From Adenophora triphylla var. japonica (taxonomy: Eukaryota; Streptophyta; Magnoliopsida; Asterales; Campanulaceae), in contig JAFEMH010001471.1 of the NCBI GenBank assembly GCA_022495995.1, positions 1 to 64,000 on the forward strand: 64,000 nucleotides of DNA, given 5' to 3'. Shown one piece after another: positions 9,459-21,094 of the stretch. The position numbers were made by a program, and so were the translations under genes. Below the pieces are notes generated by a model. It did not search any database and was not told the DNA's origin. It worked only from the letters and a program-made list of their open reading frames with translations. Numbering within the stretch: position 1 is the stretch's first letter; the number at the start of each line of letters is the position of its first letter.

Positions 9459-10912
9459 TGTTAGTACCCGGTCCGAAAAAAGGAATTTTAAATATTTTGG
9501 ACTGGTTTGATTAAGGTTTCTTTGCATCTGATTTCCGAGTTTTATGTATATTTGATATGGTTTGAGTACAGGGACTGAAGTGCAACTCGGGAAATTCAGG
9601 GACTAAATTGGCATTTGAAAGCTTTTGGACCAAATTGGAATTTATGGAAAATTCAGGGACTAAACGGGAAATATGGAAATTTTGGACGAATTTGATATAT
9701 AAAAATTCCTGGAATTAAATGAAAGATAAAATCCTAAAGAGCGAATTGCAAAAGAAGTCATTAAAGTGGTCAAAATGCAACGAGAAGATCGCGGGACGAA
9801 ACGGATATTTAAGTGATACAAAATAACTAAGTTGCACTGTTTGCATGGTATTTTGGCCGAGCTTCTTCTATCTAGGCATTTTCCACAAGAGTGGCCGAGC
9901 TATGGGCCATTTGTAGCAAGGTGGCCGGCCAAGGCATTGCATTTAGGGCCGGCTGAGCAATTTGGGCCAAAATAACAAATGGCCGATCGGCCCTTCTCCC
10001 TTTTCCCACATCGCGTCCGTACCTCTTCCTCCCCAATTCTTTTCACTATATAAACCCCACTCCGCCTCACACTTTGAACACAGAATTATTCTACGGAAAA
10101 CTCAAGACAAAACTTGAGGTTTCCTCCATAGAAAACTTGAGACTAAACTCGAGTTTTCTAAGTCTAAATATTTTATCAAGCACGTTCTTCGAATCTTCAT
10201 AGATTCGATCCAAAAGCCTTGCCATCATTAGGTAAGTCTTCTGTTTATTTTTTCTGTCTTTATTATTATTGTCTTCATTATTATGCTAGATTTATTATTT
10301 GCATGCTTAGTATATTTTAATTACTTTATTTCTTGCTTATGTCATATATGCTAGATTTAGGGTTGTTTTAATATATTTAAATATGCAATAGCCGAGGATG
10401 ATCTAGGGTTTCGCCAAGAAACCCAATGGATCTAGGAACTATTTCTTTCCTTCCACCTTAGTTATAATTATCCCATGATCAACAATTCCCCAAGGATGAA
10501 CATTGATTAATGCACCTTCCGAGGGCCTAACTCAAAGGTTCTAGGGTGTGATCATCAATTAATTCTTTCTCTCCCCTCCTCCTTATGCATGATCCCGTTT
10601 CTTCTATCTATTCCTATAAACACCGCACACAACCCACACCCCACATGCTAGAAAGACCGATCCGTCGGGCAATAGGAGTGATAGCGTTTCTTCTTCTGTT
10701 GTAACTTGACCCCCGAACCCAATTACATGTTTAGCCTTTTTTCAAAGCTTTGGGCTATATCAAAGTGGCGTGGCGACTCTCAAAATTAAACTAATATTTT
10801 AATATGGTTTAAAGCGAGTGTCACTAGATGAATATCCCATTTCGATCCGACTTTATATAATTAATTATTTCAAACTTCCGAATGCGCGTTGCATCGGGAC
10901 GGGGTATTCACA
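9459..10912 (+). repeat. Element A 3' LTR (1454 bp)
   Basis: Starts TGTTAGTACCC, ends GGGGTATTCACA. Positions 9751-10912 match 1-1161. The hairpin CCGA-TCCG-TCGG is at 10657-10668 and the internal TGGCGACTCT at 10771-10780. The 3' flank (TCTGT...) belongs to element B. Confidence 0.93.
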
Positions 10913-11730
10913 TCTGTGTCACACATTTTAAAACCGTGACTTTTTGGTTGGTTTTTGGTCTAGACTATGTCATACAGCCTCATTGCATACCCCCGTAAAG
11001 GTCAAACCCTAGCCCATGCCGAAAGTCAAGATCCTTCGCGCAAGCGAAACTCTGCCGAAATTCCGCCAAGGAAAAATTGGCAGAATCTTAACTCCGACAT
11101 TGACTTTGACTTTGACCCGCATGAGATACGTAAGAGTCGAGCCCGATTTTGCCCCAAAAATCAGGATCTTTCGCGCAAGCGAAGCTCTGTCGAAATTCCG
11201 TAAAGGAAAAATTGGCAAGATCTTGACCCGGCATTGACTTTGACTTTGACTCGCACAACGTATGCAACAAAGCTCAATGTGATGCCGTGTCATTCGACTT
11301 TTACCGTCCGACCCATGCCTATTATTTTCTTGGAAAACGCCAAAGTCAAAATGTCTGTCGCGTAAGCGAAACTCTGCCGAAATTTCGTTGAGGCTAAAAG
11401 ACGAGACTTTCCCAGCATTGCCTTGACTATAATCCGCATCGCTCGTGCGTTAAAAGTTCCTATGATCCACTAGACCCTAGGAGCGTTCTTCTCTCTCGGT
11501 CGGTGGGATTCGCGTGCCCTATAAGACCCTCGCCCGGGACTGTCCACCCTGGGAGGTCAAAATACAGGTAGAAAACGAGGGGCTTATAGACGTAGTGACG
11601 GAACCCACTGATCCAGGATCTAGAGTAGTTGCGAAAAAGAAGGGCAACTCCTTTTCCAACCAAATAGAAATAAATAAAAGACACTGTTTTAAGTAAACTT
11701 GAACAATTAATGGAATCACAATTGCATGGT
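10913..11730 (+). other. Leader-like region of element B with three repeats and GNRA hairpins
   Basis: Three diverged copies of a 130-190-bp repeat contain TTCGC-GCAA-GCGAA (11035-11048), the same at 11070+100 (11170-11183), and TCGC-GTAA-GCGA (11358-11369). Each is followed by CTCTGCCGAAATT or a close variant and later by TTGACTTTGACTTTGAC. The short open frames here are not credible genes. Confidence 0.7.
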
Positions 11731-11734
11731 CCCA

Positions 11735-12165
11735 TTTATGGAATCTCTAATTGCGGCCTTTCAAGGTCAAATCCCCAATCGCGACCTTGTCCGATCTCCG
11801 ATATCCAATCTCGAACTTTCACGGTGAAATTTCCAATCGCGACTTCCACGGTCCGATCTCCGATTTTCGATCCTGACCTTTCACGGTCATATTTTCAATT
11901 GAGACCCTCACGGTCAAATCTCCAATCGCGACCTTCACGGTCCAATCTCCGCTCTCCGATTCCAACCTCTCACGATCGAATTTCCAATCGAGACCCTCCC
12001 GGTCTGATCTTCAATCTCCAATCGAGACCTTTCACGGTACAACCTCCGATATCAATCTTTCGTGGTCAAATAGGCAATCCCGACCTTTCACGGTCAAGTC
12101 TCCAATCAAGAACCTCACGGTCCAATTTTCAATCTTGACCTTTCAAGGTCTAATCTTTTCCGATC
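11735..12165 (+). repeat. Irregular tandem array, GACC-TTCAC-GGTC units
   Basis: About 14 units of 25-40 bp, such as CAATCGCGACCTTCACGGTC. Nearly every unit carries GACC...GGTC arms. The open frame across it (Ser/Arg/Pro-rich) is repeat-derived. Confidence 0.85.
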
Positions 12166-12321
12166 AATTAGGATTAGGGGAAAACGTATTTTAAGTAAAA
12201 TTTAAGCAATAAGTGCATGTTACTTGAGCCTTCAGCCTAAACACTTACCTCCGAGTCTAAACCTCGCCCACCCCCAAGTCTAAACCTTGCCTATCTCTTT
12301 TCCACAACGAGAAAAAAGTGG

Positions 12322-13895
12322 GTGAGAATACCGGGTCAGGGGATTTTCGATGCAGAAACCTCAGGTTCAGTCAGTTCAGCAGAATCATCAGTTTTGTCTA
12401 CTCAGGGGTTTAGAATGGCAGATATGACAGAAAATAGTGAGGGTACAGGAAATCCGATGATTAGGAAGGAAGAGTTAGTCCTACCTTTGGAAAATTCCCA
12501 TAGGGTTCATGAAGAGCAGCTGGCCAAGCTCATCGGTGCTCTCCGCCATCATGGAGTCCAAGTAACAGTTGAGGCAAATGGTTCTCTGGTCATGGTCGAA
12601 GATGAAACTCCAGAAACAGTGATTTCAGTCCCTCCATCCTATAACCAATACCTTCCACCCTACAGCCAATACTTTCCTCCATCCACATATGATACCTTAC
12701 CAAGGACTACTCCTCTTCAGTCCTTTCCAACATCCTAGACCATCAGGGCTCCATCGCCCTCAGCTCCCCAGAACGGATTGGGCTTCATCACACCTATTCC
12801 TCAGTTTCAGCGGTACCTGCCAGTTTATGCTCCAGCTTCACAAAATTAGTTTGATCCATGTGGCTATGTTTTGAGACACCTATACCCGCCTGAATACAAT
12901 CATGAGTGGCTAACAGAAAATTCGGAGGCCTCAAGTTTTCAGTTTTCAGCTACTGAACTTAGTGAATTCACCCGTCAGTTTTACCAGTCTACTACTGTAG
13001 TTCCCTCTATTGATAAAAGTCTTGTTGCAAGTTCCAGTAACTCGAGTGTTCCCATTGACCCCCATGTGGCAATATTGATGGAGAAAGTGAAACAAATGCA
13101 AGGAAAACTTGATCTCATGATGAGTACCAGTACTCTCTCGACCCAAGATGTTGAACCAGGCAAAGAAATGATTCTACCGTGCAAAACCCAATGCCACCAG
13201 CACCAAGCAGCAACTGCACCCAACTCAACACCAGTTCCTCACAAAGGAAAGAATGTCACAGCCTCCTTCTGACAAATCCAACAATGGAACCAACTGAACA
13301 ATGGAAATCCAAGTCTTGAGAACAACAATGTCTCTCGAAAACTTCGCTCCCTTCATTATGACAATGTGTAGATGCCTTTAAGCAAGATACTGGAAGAGCT
13401 AATGAAAGAAAAGCTGATAAATCCACTGGAGAACTGGAAGCCAGGGACCCCAACATTCGGTTGGATGAGTCTAAGCATTGACTTTTCCACCAGTACCACG
13501 GGCACGACACTAATGATTGCCGCTATTTGAGGCATGAGATCCAGAAGTTGATAGAAGATGGGAAGCTCGAGAACCTCCATGAGCCAAAAACAGAAAGCCA
13601 TATTCATAATGGTAAGAGATCGAATCAAGAAGTGCTAGGTCAGAAACGTCATGTTGATGATTTTGAGATACCCATGAGCAAAGTTTTTGACGATTTGGTG
13701 AGACAAGGCCTTCTCAAACCTCTCGAGAATTATCAGTCGAGGAACCCACGTAACCTTGATAGGACCAAGTTATGTGAATACCACAATCATCATGGTCACA
13801 CGACAGACAAGTGTCTCACTCTGAAGAAAGAAATCCAAGGGTTGATCTATGAAGGAAAGCTCAAGTTCCCTGGCAGTCCAACCAACGAAGTGTAG
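12322..13895 (+). pseudogene. Degenerate gag of element B with two zinc knuckles
   Basis: Three open blocks (12322-12738, 12871-13272, 13527-13895) in related frames, separated by stops and shifts. Block 1 has an acidic N-terminus and a Pro/Tyr-rich end. Block 2 (LSEFTRQF...; coiled Lys/Gln region) matches the G copy at 63530-63889. Two knuckles of the C-X2-H-X4-H-X4-C type follow. The second, CEYHNHHGHTTDKC near 13770-13815, is intact. In the first (13479-13520) the first Cys codon is TGA, while the rest (LFHQYHGHDTNDC) remains. Each knuckle is preceded by a PLEN-type motif and followed by a Leu/Ile/Lys helix, so the unit looks duplicated. Gag binds element RNA and forms particles; this copy is broken. 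Confidence 0.75.
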
Positions 13896-16260
13896 CTAGG
13901 CTAGGGGTTGCCTATCCTTGAGAAAGATTAAGAAATAAAATAGTCTCTCAGTCAAATTTCGTAGGTTCTAGAACTTTCCTCTTTCAATCAAGTCCTCCTC
14001 GGACATTGTAATTAATCTTCAATCTTCTATAAAAGAGTATTTTTCTTTTCTTGTTAGACCTAAGACATTATTTTCACACCTACATTACATTTAATGAAAT
14101 GGTTTTATTTTATGTGATCACTTGCATTGCTCAACAAATAATCTCTCGAAATAATTAACGCTCTGATTAATCGGTGTGAGAAAGTCAACTAATGCCTTCT
14201 CCAAATACTTTCTTTACCCCACAAAAGGCCTCCATCAAGCCATACACTTTCCTTACCTCACAAAAGCCTTCATCAAACCATACGCCTCCCAAATCACGTC
14301 CTCACCATCACCTTGACTAAGTCAATGACGGCAGTAACATCAAGAAACAACAAAAGGTCACTCAGCATCGAGAAATTGACCCCATGTCGACAACAACCTA
14401 GGATCTTACCTTCGACCTCAAGGACATCAAAAAAAAAAGTTCAAGCAGGGGTTTATCTTTGCCCTCAGGTGCTTCAAAAAAAAAGAGTGCAAAAAAAGTA
14501 ATACCAAGCTAGGCTAAAAATCTTGAAAAAGGACGGTCTAGGCAAAAAACAGGGTTGCACTAAAAAAGAAGAAAAGAAAAAAAAATATATTGCAAAAAAG
14601 AGTGATGCCCAGCTAGACTAGAAACCCTGAAAAGGACGATCTAGGCAAAAAACAGGGTTGCACATAAAAAAAAGAGTCCAAGCTCAAAGAATGAAACAAT
14701 GGAGCGGTCAAGGCAAAGACAGGAACATTTCATAAGCCCTTAGGTGTATGCAAATTCTTTCTGTCCCAAATGAAAGATAAAAATCAAGAAGCAATTGAAG
14801 CAGCCGTCCAAAAATGACTTGGTCAAGGAATCATTCCAAGGCCCATGCCTCATCATCCAATCTTCTCATCCGAGCTTTTTCACCAAAGAAACCACAAATA
14901 TTCAAATCCCATTTCCCAAAGCCAAACACAGTCAGCCAAAGCCGAACTACGGCGACCTGAGCTCCTCACAATGGGGGGAACGTAGGCAACCAGAAATGGT
15001 CCGGTCATAAACACATTCAAATTTTGAAAAATTCGGTCTTATCAATGGCCTCTCTCATAAGTATATTCAAATTCCAAAAAACCCGGTCCCATCAATGACC
15101 TCCCTATACACAAACCTTTCTTTCACACCCAGCCAACTTTGATCCACGACATCAGTTGACTTTCTCCTCATGATTAATCAAAACGTTTGTTCATATCGAG
15201 ATTAGTGGTTGAATAACCCGAACATTAATAAAGGGTTTTAAGCAATCTTGTGATCATTGTAAATAAAACAAGTTTTCAGATATCTTGACAAGTCTTCTCT
15301 TTCTACATCTTAGGAAAAATAGTGCTAAACACTGATTTTCTGTCAGCAGGGGCTTCCATACACTTTTACCAACCTTTCTACGCTTATACTCTCTCAAAAG
15401 AGTCAAACCCAAAGAGAGTTCTCATGCCTACGTCGAATAAGGCCATCATAATTACACAATATCGGGATCTATTCCCACCTTTCGAAGAATATGCCCCTGC
15501 ATGTATAAATTTCTAAAATTCCCTTCTTCCACATCTTCTTGCGGTTAACTGAGTGACTAAAGAAAATAAGAGAGTAAGTACAAAAGGATAGGTTTTTCCC
15601 TCTTCTGCTATAATTCGCATTATGGCTGCCTTGAAACTCTTCAAGGTTGGGGCTTTGCCAAGCCATTTCCTTAGTCTGGGGCTTCTTTAGCCATTTTTGG
15701 GGTCCGCATCGGGTTCCTCACTATGTCACAAAACGGATTCAATCTTAGTCAGATCAACGTCAGGATCACTTTTACAGTACCAATCAGATTGGGACTTTTG
15801 CTAGGCCATCAGTCGGAACTCTACTAAGTCACCTCTTCAAGCCGGGGCTTTGCAAAATTTTTCCTCAGACAGGGGCTTCGATAAGTCACATCCACCCTTA
15901 GAAGAGAGGTTTGGTCACTTTGACACTTGCTTTAGTCTTTGACGTCAGCTTCAGGTGCCAATCAGAACCCGAGGTTTAAACCCAGTCTCAGCCAAAGAAG
16001 GAATTCTAGTCCACATTGACAATATCTCAGCAACAACAACACTTCAGTTCGCACCGAAGGGATACAACCCCACCTTCTCAAAGCCTGCATAAAAGTCATC
16101 CTCCAAACACATTTCATATATACATCCTGGCCCAATTTATGCCACATTTCCACAAAAAAAAAAAAAATCACCCCGAGGCTCAAGTAATGTGCCAATTACT
16201 AATGATAACATTTTGTCCCAAAATCCCTTCGTTATTTCCGTTTTAACGGAATAACGCCAG
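13896..16260 (+). other. Gene-free interior of element B with shared modules
   Basis: It contains the post-gag module (14028-14125), A-rich stretches with AAAAAAGAGTGC-type repeats (14420-14690), module A (14943-15007) and the long shared block (15270-15515). G has the same order in reverse orientation. No credible gene; the Lys-rich frame near 14400 is low-complexity. Confidence 0.65.
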
Positions 16261-16269
16261 GTGACAGCC

Positions 16270-17190
16270 TCCGAATTGTCAAAATCCAACTTTAGCGACC
16301 TCTATCTCCTTGACAACGAAGTATGCTTTAGTTTTTCCAACTTTAGCTACCTCTATCTCCTTGATAGCGAAGTACGCTTTAGTTTTTCCAACTTTAGCTA
16401 CCTCTATCTCCTTGATAGCGAAGTACGCTTTAGTTTTTCCAACTTTAGCTACCTCTATCTCCTAGATAGCGAAGTATGCTTTAAACTTTAGTTACCTCTA
16501 TCTCTTAGATAGCGATGTACGCTTTATTTTTTCCAACATTAGCTACCTCTATCTCCTAGATAGCGAAGTACGCTTTAGTTCTTCAACTTTAGCTACCTCT
16601 ATCTCTTAGATAACGAATTACGCTTTAGTTTTTCCAACTTTAGCTACCTCTATCTCCTAGATAGCGAAGTACGCTTTAGTTCTTTAACTTTAGTTACTTC
16701 TATCTCTTAGATAGCGAAGTACACTTTAGTTTTTCCAACTTTAGCTACCTCTATCTCCTAGATAGCGAAGTACGCTTTAGTTCTTCAACTTTAGCTACCT
16801 CTATCTCTTAGATAGCGAAGTACGCTTTAGTTTCCCAACTTCAGCTACCTCTATCTCTTAGATAGCAAAGTACGCTTTAGTTCTTCAACTTTAGCTACCT
16901 CTATCTCTTAGATGGCGAAGTACGCTTTAGTTTTTCAACTTTAGCTACCTCTATCTCTTAGATAGCGAAGTACGCTTTAGTTCTTCAACTTCAGCTACCT
17001 CTATCTTCTCGATAGCGAAGTACGCTTTAGTTCTTCAACTTCAGCTACCTCTATCTCCTCGATTGCGAAGTACGCTTTAGTTTCCAACTTTAGCTACCTT
17101 TATCTCCTAGATAGCGAAGTACGCTTTAGTTTTTCCAATTTTAGCTACCTCTATCTCGTCGATAGCGACGTAAGCTTTAGTTTCTTAAGG
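16270..17190 (+). repeat. About 50-bp tandem array, CTATCT-CCT-AGATAG units
   Basis: About 18 units, roughly 45-51 bp apart, reading ACTTTAGCTACCTCTATCTC then CTAGATAGCGAAGTACGCTT. Each unit contains CTATCT...AGATAG or CTATCT...GATAG arms. The TAGATAGCG core resembles the subterminal repeat of the CACTA element at 38291, probably by chance. Confidence 0.9.
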
Positions 17191-17199
17191 TGACTCCTC

Positions 17200-18130
17200 C
17201 ATTAATTGTCAAAATCTCAAGGATCCTAGACATGTTCCTAACTATCTAGTGAGACTTGAACTATGACCAAGGCTTGATTCCTCCGGGATACGTAGGTAAC
17301 CTTTCATAAAGGTCCAGCGATCTGACCGCAGTGGTCACCCCTTTCATTCACCGTTCCTCAATGGTGCGTAAAACTTTCATAAAAGTCTAGCCATCCAACC
17401 GCAGTGGTCACCCCTTTCATTCATCGCTCCTTAGTGGTGAAGTAGCCTTTCATAAAGGTCAAGCTATCTGACCACATTGGTCACTCCCTTCATTTGGCAC
17501 ATTCCCAGTAGGATCATCCATTTGACCTCCTAGGTCACCTCATTTCCATTCTCATAGCAAGGGACCAGTTTCTCTTCGCCATGCCCCGGTAGGATCAGGC
17601 ATGCGACCTCCTTGGTCACCCAATTCCAACCCGTGTCGGCAATTCCAGTCCCATTCCAAAGGTTCTGTAAGTACAGTGCAGGCTACCTCTGTCATGCGAC
17701 AAACCTTGCCACAAGGCGTACTAGGTCGTGCGACACCTTTAGCCAACATCAGACATCAGTGAACTGCAACATTTTGTATTCCCCAGGGCACTCCCCGACT
17801 TGTCAATTGCTGCAACCATCATCAATCCACTTCTCAAATGTATGGGGGGTTCATTCATCCCATATACACCCATACATTCATATACACACTCACCCCGTAC
17901 ATATACAAGCCATGAATCCATTCAAACCATTCAATCAAGCCATCTACCATACATTCATCATTCCATTTTCCATTCTTAAGATAGACTAATGCAATAAAGA
18001 GAGCTAACAGTGTATATACAAACTAACAATAACCAAGTCTGATCTTGTACAAAAGAGGTGCATAGTAAAATAGAATAGTCTAGGGTGTGTTTTCTCAAAG
18101 AATACAATAATCAAAAAGTCATAATCTAAT
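17200..18130 (+). other. Module B copies and spacer downstream of the antisense gene
   Basis: 17250-17335 is a module B copy, followed by partial copies of its GACCGCAGTGGTCACCCC half to about 17640. 17690-17745 has GTCATGCGACA and GTCGTGCGACA, motifs also found in the element B LTR. 17860-17960 is rich in CATACA repeats. No gene. Confidence 0.55.
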
Positions 18131-18139
18131 CTAAGGGGG

Positions 18140-20695
18140 CTACTCTGAGTCATCCTTCTCCTCATTATCTCCTCTCCCATCATCCTCCTCTGTGAGTACA
18201 GGGTCAGGATCATCAGCCAGAGCCTGATAAGCTACAGGGTCCACGCGATAGAACTCACTGACCTCAGGAATAACAGTAGTATCAAGCTCGTGCAGATCAA
18301 CAGGGAGATCAACGTCATCATCATCATCACTATCGTCCTTTGAGTCCTCCAAGCCGGAAGGAACGTATGAAGCGTTCTTGCTCCAGTATTTCTTCTGTCT
18401 GCTCACCTCCATGTCAACTCGAGTCCTTTTTTTTCTCCTGCGGGCTGGGAGAGGAGTCATCATCTGAAGTTTGGGATCTACATTGCTCCTTCCAGAACTG
18501 GGCGCTCCTCTATAGCTGCTCAATCATGTCTAAAGCTCCCGTGTAAGCTCGAGAAAGATGTCTGTAGGACTGAGCTGAGACCTGTTACAATCATACAACA
18601 AAAGAAATTAGGAGACAGGTCATGATAATGAAAAAGGATGCTAACAGGTGCACATAATAAAGAAGGAAAGGTGACACTCACAGATCTAGAGCCCCAGGAA
18701 GCTGGAGGTGAGGATGAATCCGGCTCATGTCAATGGGAGCTCACCTCGCGTGATCATCACCCCAATAGTCAAAGTATGGAGGAGGCAAAGGGGCTCTCGA
18801 TACATATCCGGATGATGGTCCTGCGCTCTGAGCACCATGCCCTGCTATCACCTGCGGTGACCGTAGCCTCTCTGCAACATACGCAGTGTAGTCACCTCCC
18901 TCCTTAACATGATTGTAAGCGCCGTCACCCTGGATCAAAGTGGTCAAATCCTCCAACTTCCGAGGGAACCACATGTCCTCTGGAGGATCAACAGGAACCT
19001 GAGCAATCCTGTCCAGCCCATACAGTCTATGGACTCTCTCCCCCAAGTATAGAGCATCCCCAGATAAACCCACTAGCAGCTTGCGACACTCTGTCAAGTG
19101 CACAACATAATCCAAACCCTGGTCATCATATCGGCCAGTCCAGGGAAATAAGCTCAATCTCTGAGGAGTCCCTCTCAAGCATAGTAGGGTGTCCTGATAC
19201 GAAGCCGTCATCCTGCACCTCACACCATCCGTCCTGGTCTGTCTCCTTGCATCCCTTGTCCACCGTCTAAGAGCAGGAAAAGTGGTGGCAGGAAACTCAT
19301 CCCGAATCTGTCATGCATAACAGCCAAAGACCTCGTAAGCCTAAGCCTGAAAGGAAGAAGAAGAAGTCAAAATGGGGGAAATGATAATAGGGAATGACAG
19401 AGTGAAATGTGCAAAAAAGGGAAGAAGTCAAGATGAGAGAATACCTCAAAGGCCATGTGACAGCAGTTGAAGTACATCACCTTCCCCCTGCTGACGTCAT
19501 CTAGAGCCAAATACATCTCGGCTAAACCTGCCTCGCCCCAGGACGGGTTCCCCACAGCATGCCAAGCTCTCAGAAGCTCCAACAGTGAAATCAGGGCAGT
19601 AGACACGTTGTTGATGAACAGCATATTGGAAAAACCCGCCCATACAAAAGCTCATGCCAATCTCTCGGCTCTAAGCCGGCTCTCAGCAGAATCATCAAAG
19701 ACAATAGGATAGTCTCTACTCTGCTCCCCAATCCGACCAGGAAGCTCACCTAACTCGTTTCCATTCCCCTTCTTGTCCTGGGGAACGAAACTGAGTAAGC
19801 CCATGAAGTCTACATCAGCAATAGGCTGGGGCTCAATAGCAAGTATGGGCTCAACAACATAAAGGGGCTCAGCCGTAAATGGCAATCCTGTAATGGCTGC
19901 AAAGTCATATGGTGTAACCGTCGCCTCGCCCCAGGAGAAATGGAACGAGTGAGTAGTCTCCCACCAAAATTCCCTGAACGCCTTCACTAGCTCCACACTC
20001 CTCTGTGTATCTCCGATGGCCTTCGCCATCTCAAAAAATTGCCCCAACCCAACAGCGTAGATCATGCCCTTAGGCAAATGTATCTGCTCCTGGCTACCAG
20101 GTAAACAATCCCATAGTCTGCCGATCACCTCCGGAGAGCCTCTGGTGCGCAATCCCTGCAGGTAAGCACAACACAGGTATGAATATCTCATTCTGTTCTT
20201 GAAAGCATGTCATAATAGCAAAATAAAATTCATTCTTTGGGTACGTCCCAATGTCCATCATATTTCATTATTTTTCTTCTTTATTTGTCCCAATTTTTAT
20301 CAAAAGAATTGCTATTTATTTTGAATCAGTCTCATCCTTTTTGAAATAAAATAGGATATGCATTTATCATCATATTTCCCAGTTCAATTCACGCAATCAG
20401 ATCATTGTTCACATGCAAGTGCAGGTTTCTGTTAATTCATTTTTAGTCTGAAAGTTCAATTTCCAATCAGTTTCATCCAAATAAAAAAAAATTTAAAACC
20501 TAGCAAGGGTTACAGATGAATGCATACCACGGATTTTTTCTCAGCAGCAGAGGTGTGTTCATCAAGCTGTGGATAGAAGTCCCCCCTTTGAGCTTGCGAA
20601 ATGAATGGCCTTTGATTCCTCTGAACTCCCTTTCGTCGAGCGGCCAACTCGGTGTGTTATGGAGCCTTCGTTATAGGGCGCATCCTAGGAGGCAT
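18140..20695 (-). pseudogene. Antisense plant mobile domain (PMD/MAIN-like) gene of element B
   Basis: Read on the minus strand: exon 1 20695-20528, exon 2 20155-19445, exon 3 19346-18745 and a last acidic exon ending at 18140, with matching GT/AG sites and phase-0 junctions for the first three. Exon 2 holds HSFHFSWGEATVTPYDFAAI and later NPSWGEAGLAEMYLALD, both typical of the plant mobile domain (PF10536) found in MAIN-like proteins and transposons. Four in-frame stops (20659-20657, 19654-19652, and two early in exon 3) each differ from a Gln or Arg codon by one C-to-T change. Tat-lineage elements are known to carry extra ORFs antisense to gag-pol before the 3' LTR, which fits this position. 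PMD function in retroelements is unknown. The start at 20695 is an inference. Confidence 0.72.
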
Positions 20696-20869
20696 CGTTC
20701 CAAACCAAATCCGACTCCAATCTCTCAATTCCTCTCGATTTCTCTGTTGTCTCCTCTCTTTTCTTACTTGCTTTTCGTCTCCCTCTCAATCTTGGTGAGT
20801 TTCAAATGACGATTGCTGGAATTTAAAAGGGACTATTCACATGGCGTACTAAGTCGTGCGACATACCTA

Positions 20870-21090
20870 GCCCATATGGCTTCTTTTTACAATTTTGCCC
20901 CTGTATGCCCAATTTTACAATTTTTGCCCCCGTAGGCCTGTTTTACCCTTTGTGCCCCTGGCATTTTCAATTATATTTCTTAAATAAATTAAATTTTTCT
21001 TCCAGTGCCCCTATGGCCTATTTTACAAATTTACCCCTGTGGCCCGTTTTATTATTTTTGCCCCTGGCATTTTCAATCCTATTTCTCAAT
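20870..21090 (+). repeat. Short repeats of TTTTACAATTTTTGCCCCTG type
   Basis: About six irregular copies of a C/T-rich 25-35-bp motif just before the 32-bp array. No coding signal. Confidence 0.6.
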
Positions 21091-21094
21091 AATC

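Larger units (their letters stand above)
1..10912 (+). mobile_element. Element A: young non-autonomous Ty3/gypsy-type LTR retroelement
   Basis: Direct LTRs lie at 1-1161 (cut by the window edge) and 9459-10912. A tRNA-Arg-type primer-binding site follows the 5' LTR, and a purine-rich tract precedes the 3' LTR, whose ends are TG...CA. The 8.3-kb interior has one gag-like zinc-knuckle ORF and five kinds of tandem array. I see no protease, reverse transcriptase, RNase H or integrase motif on either strand. This matches the TR-GAG class of non-autonomous plant elements, and the tRNA-Arg primer points to the Ogre/Tat side of Ty3/gypsy. Movement would need enzymes from a partner element. The target duplication cannot be read because the 5' edge is outside the window. 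Confidence 0.88.

Noticed and set aside
16270..17190. Possible link between the TAGATAGCG array of element B and the CACTA subterminal TAGATAGCGC
   Set aside because: Only nine to ten bases are shared and the units differ otherwise; chance similarity is sufficient.
18140..20695. PMD gene as a host MAIN-like gene
   Set aside because: It lies antisense within an LTR element between gag and polypurine tract and carries four stops; element origin is more likely.
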